Positions 8,425 to 12,661 of a stretch of DNA of 12,661 nt are shown piece after piece. Origin of the DNA: Haplosporangium gracile (lineage: Eukaryota > Mortierellomycota > Mortierellomycetes > Mortierellales > Mortierellaceae); contig JAAAUF010001083.1 in NCBI GenBank assembly GCA_015499985.1, positions 1 through 12,661 on the forward strand, written 5' to 3'. Under the pieces are notes generated by a model. It was not told the DNA's origin and did not search any database. It was given only the letters and a program-made list of their open reading frames with translations. Position numbers and translations under genes: made by a program. Position 1 is the stretch's first letter; each line of letters starts with the position of its first letter.

Positions 8425-8662
8425 GTCCAATCACCTTTGCGTTGTTTCTCTTTTTTGTGTGTGTTTATTTTTAGGTCTCCCTCTTTGCGTCTCATTTTCA
8501 GCATTCTCCTTTTTTCTTTCACTCTTGACTTTCACTTCTCTCTTTCTTTTCCTTCCGTCACTTTTCTTTTTGTCTTTCCCTCTTTTCTCTCTCCTCTCTC
8601 TCTCATTCCCTTTTCTCTCCACCTTATCACTTCTCAGTTCTTTTCTTTTACTGACACTGACT
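8425..8662. repeat. Pyrimidine-rich low-complexity block (first of two)
   Basis: The plus strand is almost all C and T with TCTCTT, CTTTTC and TTTCTT words. Its 3' part, TTCTCTCCACCT..TCACTTCTCAGTTC (about 8611-8643), reappears with few changes at about 9049-9085 in the loop of the large inverted repeat, so the two blocks share ancestry. Open frames on both strands are compositional. Confidence 0.7.
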
Positions 8663-8720
8663 GACTTACATCTACTGTGCGTTTAATACTCTAAATAAAA
8701 TGATCTACAGTCATGTTAGG

Positions 8721-9285
8721 GAATAGAAGGATGACCGTCTGGGTTGGGAATGGAAGGATAGATGAAAACGTCATGCGAACAAAACGAAGAGTGAATGGAA
8801 GGATGGGTCATGAAATGAGAAAGCGGCAACCTGCAATTGCAACAAGGAATGTCGGTAGAGGCAGTAACTTTTGTTCGTTTTATCTTTTAGTGCCCCTCTT
8901 TTTCATGCTCTATTCTCTCTTCTCTCTTTTCTTCTCTCTTCTCTCTTCTCTCTCACTTTTCTCTATTTTCTCTCTTCCCTCTTCTCTCTTACCCTTTTTC
9001 TCTCTGTTTTCTTTTTTTCTATTACCATTTCTTTTGTCTCTCAGTTTGCTTCTCTCCACCTCAATTCTCATTTCTCAGTTCTCTTCTTTACTTGCTTCTG
9101 TTGTTTATTCTTTTCAATGTTCTTCAATCATGTTCCTGTAACTGCTTCTACCGACATTCCATGTTGCAATTGCAGGTTGCCGCTTTCTCATTTCATGTCC
9201 CATCCTTCCATTCGCTCTTCGTATTGTTCGCATGACGTTTTCATCTATCCTTCCATTCCCAACCCAGACGGCCATCATTCGATTC
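8721..9285. mobile_element. Large inverted repeat (fold-back element) with ~148-bp arms and CT-rich loop
   Basis: The arm 8721-8868 and the reverse complement of 9138-9285 are equal in length (148 bases) and by eye differ at about nine positions, roughly 94 percent identity, without indels. The loop (8869-9137, 269 bases) is pyrimidine-rich. Each arm contains repeated TGGAAGGAT words and the same open frame (VWVGNGRIDENVM). The frame is open in both arms only because they are copies, so it is not evidence of a gene. I see no transposase and no clear target-site duplication outside the arms. A fold-back transposon, a MITE with long arms, or a local inverted duplication all fit. Confidence 0.8.
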
Positions 9286-10204
9286 TTTATCCGTTTATCC
9301 ATCCTTTTTATCTTTTATCCACATTCCAAATAACCATGTCTATACTTTGTCCAGCCAATTACACACAGAGTAGGAGCGAGAGCTAGCCCTTCAATGGGAG
9401 AGGAAGAGGGCGGAGACAAAGAGTGAGGTGTATATTAGGCGCGCCATTATGATCGCGCCGCCAGTTAAGCTGCCAATTTAAGCTGTACCAGCGTAGATGG
9501 TAGGGGATCTCTTGGTGCAGGTGGATGTCATTGCGGTCAAGTCGCGATGAACAGGCAGGACTCAGAAGAAAGGTAAGGATTGTTTTTTGTATATTTCACT
9601 GAAAATTGGAACAAAGAGAGAGTGAAACAAAGTGGGTTAGAGAACAGGTGGGGAGATAAGTTGATGCAGACTGAGGAACAAAGACAGGGGAACAGGGGTT
9701 TCATTGACAAAGTGAACAAGAAAGGGATAGAAGAAACCGGAATGGGCAAGGGGATTTAATGTGAGTGGCAATGGGAATGAAAGAGGAGGATAAAGTGAAT
9801 GCAGAGGCGAATGGGCAAAATGACAAAATGGAGAAAGGTAAAGGTTGTTGACAGAAGGTTAAACAAGTAGCCCTTCAAGGGTGCCGGCCCAGAAACTGAG
9901 GGACCCATCAAGAACAATGTAATGGCCAAGGGTAATCCTAAAGACCAGTCGCGTAATTAACGGGGGGTCACGTGCATTAGGAGAAATCCAAGTCGCGTTT
10001 AAATTCAAGAGGTTGGAAACTTGGACTCGAAACGCCTGGCGACCGGGGGTCAGAACATGGGACCAGGGGCAAAATGTGGCAGTAAGGCGATATTGTGAAT
10101 GCTTTCTTTTTATTCTGATTGACCAATGCTGTTATTGTTTTTGATCAGCCAGTCATACTACCGTTATTGCTCCAGCTAAATGTTTTGTTTCATATTTGTT
10201 TCTG
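9286..10204. other. Gene-free stretch with purine-rich minisatellite-like segment
   Basis: No coding region or RNA gene is recognisable on either strand. The interval 9590-9850 is purine-rich on the plus strand, with GGAACA, AAAGTG and AATGGG words in loose repetition. Small features: the palindrome GGCGCGCC at 9438-9445, TTAAGCTG twice at 9465-9487, and TAGCCCTTCAA at about 9385 and again at 9868. Confidence 0.45.
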
Positions 10205-10219
10205 ATCAGTTGTAAACAG

Positions 10220-10750
10220 TATATTGACTGTACCTATTTTTTTTCTCCGAGTTTCTCACTATTTGTTGGTTGTAGGTCATTGTGGATGTAGCTTTTTTCT
10301 TCTTTCTCACTGTTTGCTGATTATGGATATAGCTTATTTCTCCGCGTTTCTCATTGTTTATTGATGATCGGTCATTGTGGATGTAACTTTTTCTCCAAGT
10401 CTCTTACCGCCCATTGATGGTTGGTTGGTCATTGTGGATGTAGCTTTTTCTCCTCCGAGTTTCTTACTGTCTGTTAATGATCGGTCATTGTGGATGTAGC
10501 TTTTTTCTTCGAGTATCTCACCGTCTGCTGATAGTCATTTACTCTGGAATAGCTTTCTCTTTGAGTTGTTTATTGTTTCTTAATGGTTGGTCATGTAAAT
10601 ATAGCTTTCTTTCATCAAGTTTGGCACTGTCAATGGATGGCCAGTCATTGTGGATGTAGCATTATTCTCCGAGTTTCTCAGTGTCTGCTAATGATTGTTT
10701 ACTATGGAATAGCCATTTTCTTCAAGTGTTCATTACTGATTAATATCTTT
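10220..10750 (+). repeat. ~54-bp tandem repeat, about nine copies, upstream of the 10948 gene
   Basis: The phrase GGTCATTGTGGATGTAGC (or a variant) followed by a T-rich stretch, TCCGAGTTTCTCA and CTGTCTGCTGATGAT begins at about 10275, 10321, 10370, 10427, 10483, 10533, 10589, 10643 and 10694. Spacing is 46-57 bp. Some units carry TTTACTATGGAATAGC instead of TCATTGTGGATGTAGC, giving two unit types. Copies are diverged but in register. Short open frames inside are repeat translations. Confidence 0.88.
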
Positions 10751-10845
10751 TTTTTTGTTGCGTTGTATTGTTTGATGTAGATGCCGCTTTTTTTTATTAG
10801 GTGTGTTGCGTTTGTAGTCTTTCTTCTTATCAAACCATTTCGCCT

Positions 10846-10852
10846 TATATAG
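10846..10852 (+). promoter_or_regulatory. TATA-like box of the 10948 gene
   Basis: TATATAG lies about 95 bp upstream of the start codon in a non-repetitive window between the tandem array and a T/C-rich leader. Position and sequence suit a fungal core promoter with a transcription start in the pyrimidine-rich stretch near 10870-10920. This is inferred from sequence only. Confidence 0.45.
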
Positions 10853-10947
10853 CGTCATACGGCCTACATTTTTTTTTTCACCTACTATATTCTTCCTTTA
10901 CAGCCCTATCAAAACTGCATATCTTCATTTCTACCTATCAACCAACA

Positions 10948-12562
10948 ATGACAAAAACACACAAAGGACAGAACAAACCTTTTTCTGATCCAAAGCCTCC
11001 AATTATACTTCGCGATGGAACGAAGGTTGGAAGGTATTCAAGCTTTTTTGTATTTGTAAATGTACTATATTTTAAGTATTAAAGTTTTTTTTTAACTTAC
11101 TCAACACCAGTGTTTTCTTTTCCTTCCTGTTCTGTGGAATAGCACCCTTTCTGCTCACTTTCCTAAAGGAAAGGCATCGTCTACAAGTCGTGTAGCTTCC
11201 TCTTTCAAGAAGTCACTTGACTTGGCGCTTGATAAGACAGATGAGCAAGGTGTGGAAGACGATGATGTTATGGAGGACATGGAGGAAAAAGGAGGAAAGG
11301 AAGATGAAGACAGCCATGGCAATATCAACATACGTGCTCCAATTAATGGGTATCCATCCGCCCATTTCCTTTTCCCTCCACCGTCGGATCACTTCCTTCC
11401 TCCAGAGTATTTTGCTCAGATGTCCAACTATCCACACCCCTATCTTCCTCCCCCTCAGCCACATTCCTATCTTCCCTCCTCCCAGCCACATTCTAATTTT
11501 TCTTATCCTTACCCTTTACAGTCTCTTTCATCGCCCTATCAGTTTCAGTTTCCACAGCAACTTCAACCCACCCCTTTTTCTACTACCTCTATCAAAAAGG
11601 AAAGACCAATGTCAACATCACTTACAAACAAAAAGAGAAAAGGAAAAGCAATCCTTCACAACGAGCACATTCACAGCAACAACACCAGTAATACTCTCAA
11701 TAACACCAGCAACACTACTAACAACACCAGTAACACTTCCAACAACACCAGTAACACTCCCAACAGCACCAGCAACAACAACATTAGCAAGGATAATAGG
11801 ATCGCCCACGATCCTTACAAGATTCAACACGATCCGATCCCAGAGAACGTTGCCATTGCTTATCACGATTCAAGCTTTTACCATCCAACTACCTCCAATG
11901 GCCGTATAAAGAAAGCGGCCGCTAAGGTTGTTACGCCTGTGCCTACCATTGCGGCTGCTTTCAAGAGTATCGCTTCTTCGCCAGCTTTGGGTGCCCGTTC
12001 CGTGCCTCCAGATGTGATCTCCACCATGGCGTCTCCAGTATCTACATATATCAATCCTAGCACCATTTCACAGTCTCCTGCTATGGCAGTTACAGCACCC
12101 ACTCCAGATGCACCCGTCTTGGCTGTTGGCCACCTTCCCATTCCAATTATCGGTCAGCCGTCAACAGCCGTCAGTCAACCTGCCTCTTCCAGTAGCAATG
12201 GAGGAGCCCAGTTCTATACGCTAAACGATGGCTCTTTCTTCAGCATGGGTGGAAATCTGCCGAGTCAGTATGAGGACAAGTCAGGCAATACGGTCTTAAG
12301 TTGTCGTCATCACTGGGGTTTCAAGGGTCATCGTCTTTGTCAGGGCACAGATGCACGGGATTACAACTGCTTCCTCTGCTTGAACAAGGCACCGCTTGGA
12401 AACGTCAAGCCATGGAATGCACGATGTTTATCGTGGAAAATCAACGCCCCCGATCCATTACCAGCGTTTGATTGTTGCCCTTTTATTAGGGCCGTCCGCC
12501 GCCAACGTTTTATTCTTGGGATCTTTCCCAGTGGCGTTATTCCCGCAGACTTTTTACAGTAG
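10948..12562 (+). CDS. Two-exon gene for a 501-residue low-complexity protein with C-terminal Cys/His cluster
   Basis: Exon 1 (10948-11033) starts at an ATG in good context (CAACAATGA). Intron 11034-11142 (GTATTC..ATAG, 109 bp, with CTTACTCAAC as branch candidate) rejoins VGS-TLSAHFPKGK in phase. Exon 2 runs uninterrupted to TAG at 12560-12562. Regions by residue: basic/Pro-rich start; acidic 59-87; Pro/Tyr/His/Ser-rich about 95-175; basic patch KKRKGK at 192-197, a possible nuclear signal; five Asn/Thr/Ser heptads 208-242; Ala/Ser/Pro/Thr-rich about 286-385; then a compact end with Cys 416, His 418-419, His 425, Cys 428, Cys 438, Cys 441, Cys 457 and Cys 473-474. The spacing suggests metal binding but matches no finger family I know. 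Function unknown. The stop may instead lie in an intron (GTAGGT at 12559), in which case the protein continues past the window. Intact and biased as a coding region, unlike its neighbours. Confidence 0.72.
11678..11782 (+). repeat. In-frame 21-bp tandem repeat, five copies (NNTSNTx heptads)
   Basis: Five 21-base units encode NNTSNTL, NNTSNTT, NNTSNTS, NNTSNTP and NSTSNNN. The unit length keeps frame, so copy number can vary without breaking the gene. The reverse strand is open across it for the same reason. Confidence 0.9.
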
Positions 12563-12661
12563 GTCAAAAAATTGTTGCAATGTTTTTTCATTTCCTCTTT
12601 TTTTTAATTTTTCAAGATAACTTCTCTATCTTACCTACTCAACCCTTCTAATACTAAAGAA

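Noticed and set aside
8713..9302. Matching frames in the two inverted-repeat arms (VWVGNGRIDENVM)
   Set aside because: The same DNA is present twice in opposite orientation, so both frames stay open together; there is no third codon-position pattern or known family.
8423..9386. Plus-strand Phe/Leu/Ser-rich frames that look like membrane proteins
   Set aside because: The apparent hydrophobicity comes from TTC/CTC/TCT codons of the two CT-rich blocks; frames also cross the inverted-repeat arms.
9860..10090. Possible tRNA or other RNA gene in the non-repetitive part of 9286-10204
   Set aside because: I looked for a T-arm GGTTCGA-type motif and cloverleaf pairing and found none.
10220..10750. 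CRISPR-like array
   Set aside because: The units are diverged end to end with no constant repeat and unique spacer structure, and the genome appears to be eukaryotic.
11217..11909. 230-codon plus-strand frame overlapping the large gene in another frame
   Set aside because: It lies inside the exon with the spliced, in-phase frame and is rich in Thr/Pro/Ile only because of the repeat region.

Overview
The window looks like an accessory, repeat-rich stretch of a fungal nuclear genome. It has short spliceosomal introns with GT..AG ends and recognisable branch points, pyrimidine-rich leaders, many degenerate minisatellites and decayed multicopy genes. The Crinkler-type (CRN) relics on the minus strand and the decayed gene at 7203-8304 resemble protein families I associate with Mortierellomycotina (Mortierella and relatives). 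That placement rests on remembered family resemblance, not a search; Glomeromycotina is the main alternative.

Layout. 1-660: no convincing gene. 677-1192: a degenerate ~24-bp minisatellite followed by a hexamer repeat. 1447-2570 (minus): 5'-truncated relic of the C-terminal half of a CRN protein. 2617-5793 (minus): nearly full-length but heavily broken CRN relic with ubiquitin-like header, P-loop NTPase and nuclease-like tail. An ordinary intron separates its header from the NTPase exon, and a ~303-bp TA-flanked inverted-repeat element (MITE, Tc1/mariner type) sits in that intron. 5795-6545: ~750 bp in which the plus strand is purine-rich and then switches abruptly to pyrimidine-rich. 6930-7092: a 101-bp-spaced duplication. 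7203-8304 (plus): decayed multi-exon gene of an unnamed repetitive family. 8425-9285: two pyrimidine-rich blocks, the second being the loop of a large inverted repeat with ~148-bp arms. 9286-10204: gene-free. 10220-10750: ~54-bp tandem repeat. 10948-12562 (plus): the only apparently intact gene, two exons, encoding a 501-residue low-complexity protein with a C-terminal Cys/His cluster.

How it fits together. The two CRN relics lie head to tail and belong to different subfamilies, so this was probably a small CRN cluster that has decayed. CRN proteins are understood as effector-like proteins with an N-terminal trafficking header and a C-terminal NTPase-nuclease body; neither copy here can make one. 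The CRN header exon and the 7203 gene diverge from a shared ~1.4-kb intergenic region in which each gene has a pyrimidine-rich tract on its own coding strand. The best candidates for something little described are the decayed gene family at 7203-8304, the Cys/His protein at 10948-12562, and the long hairpin at 8721-9285.
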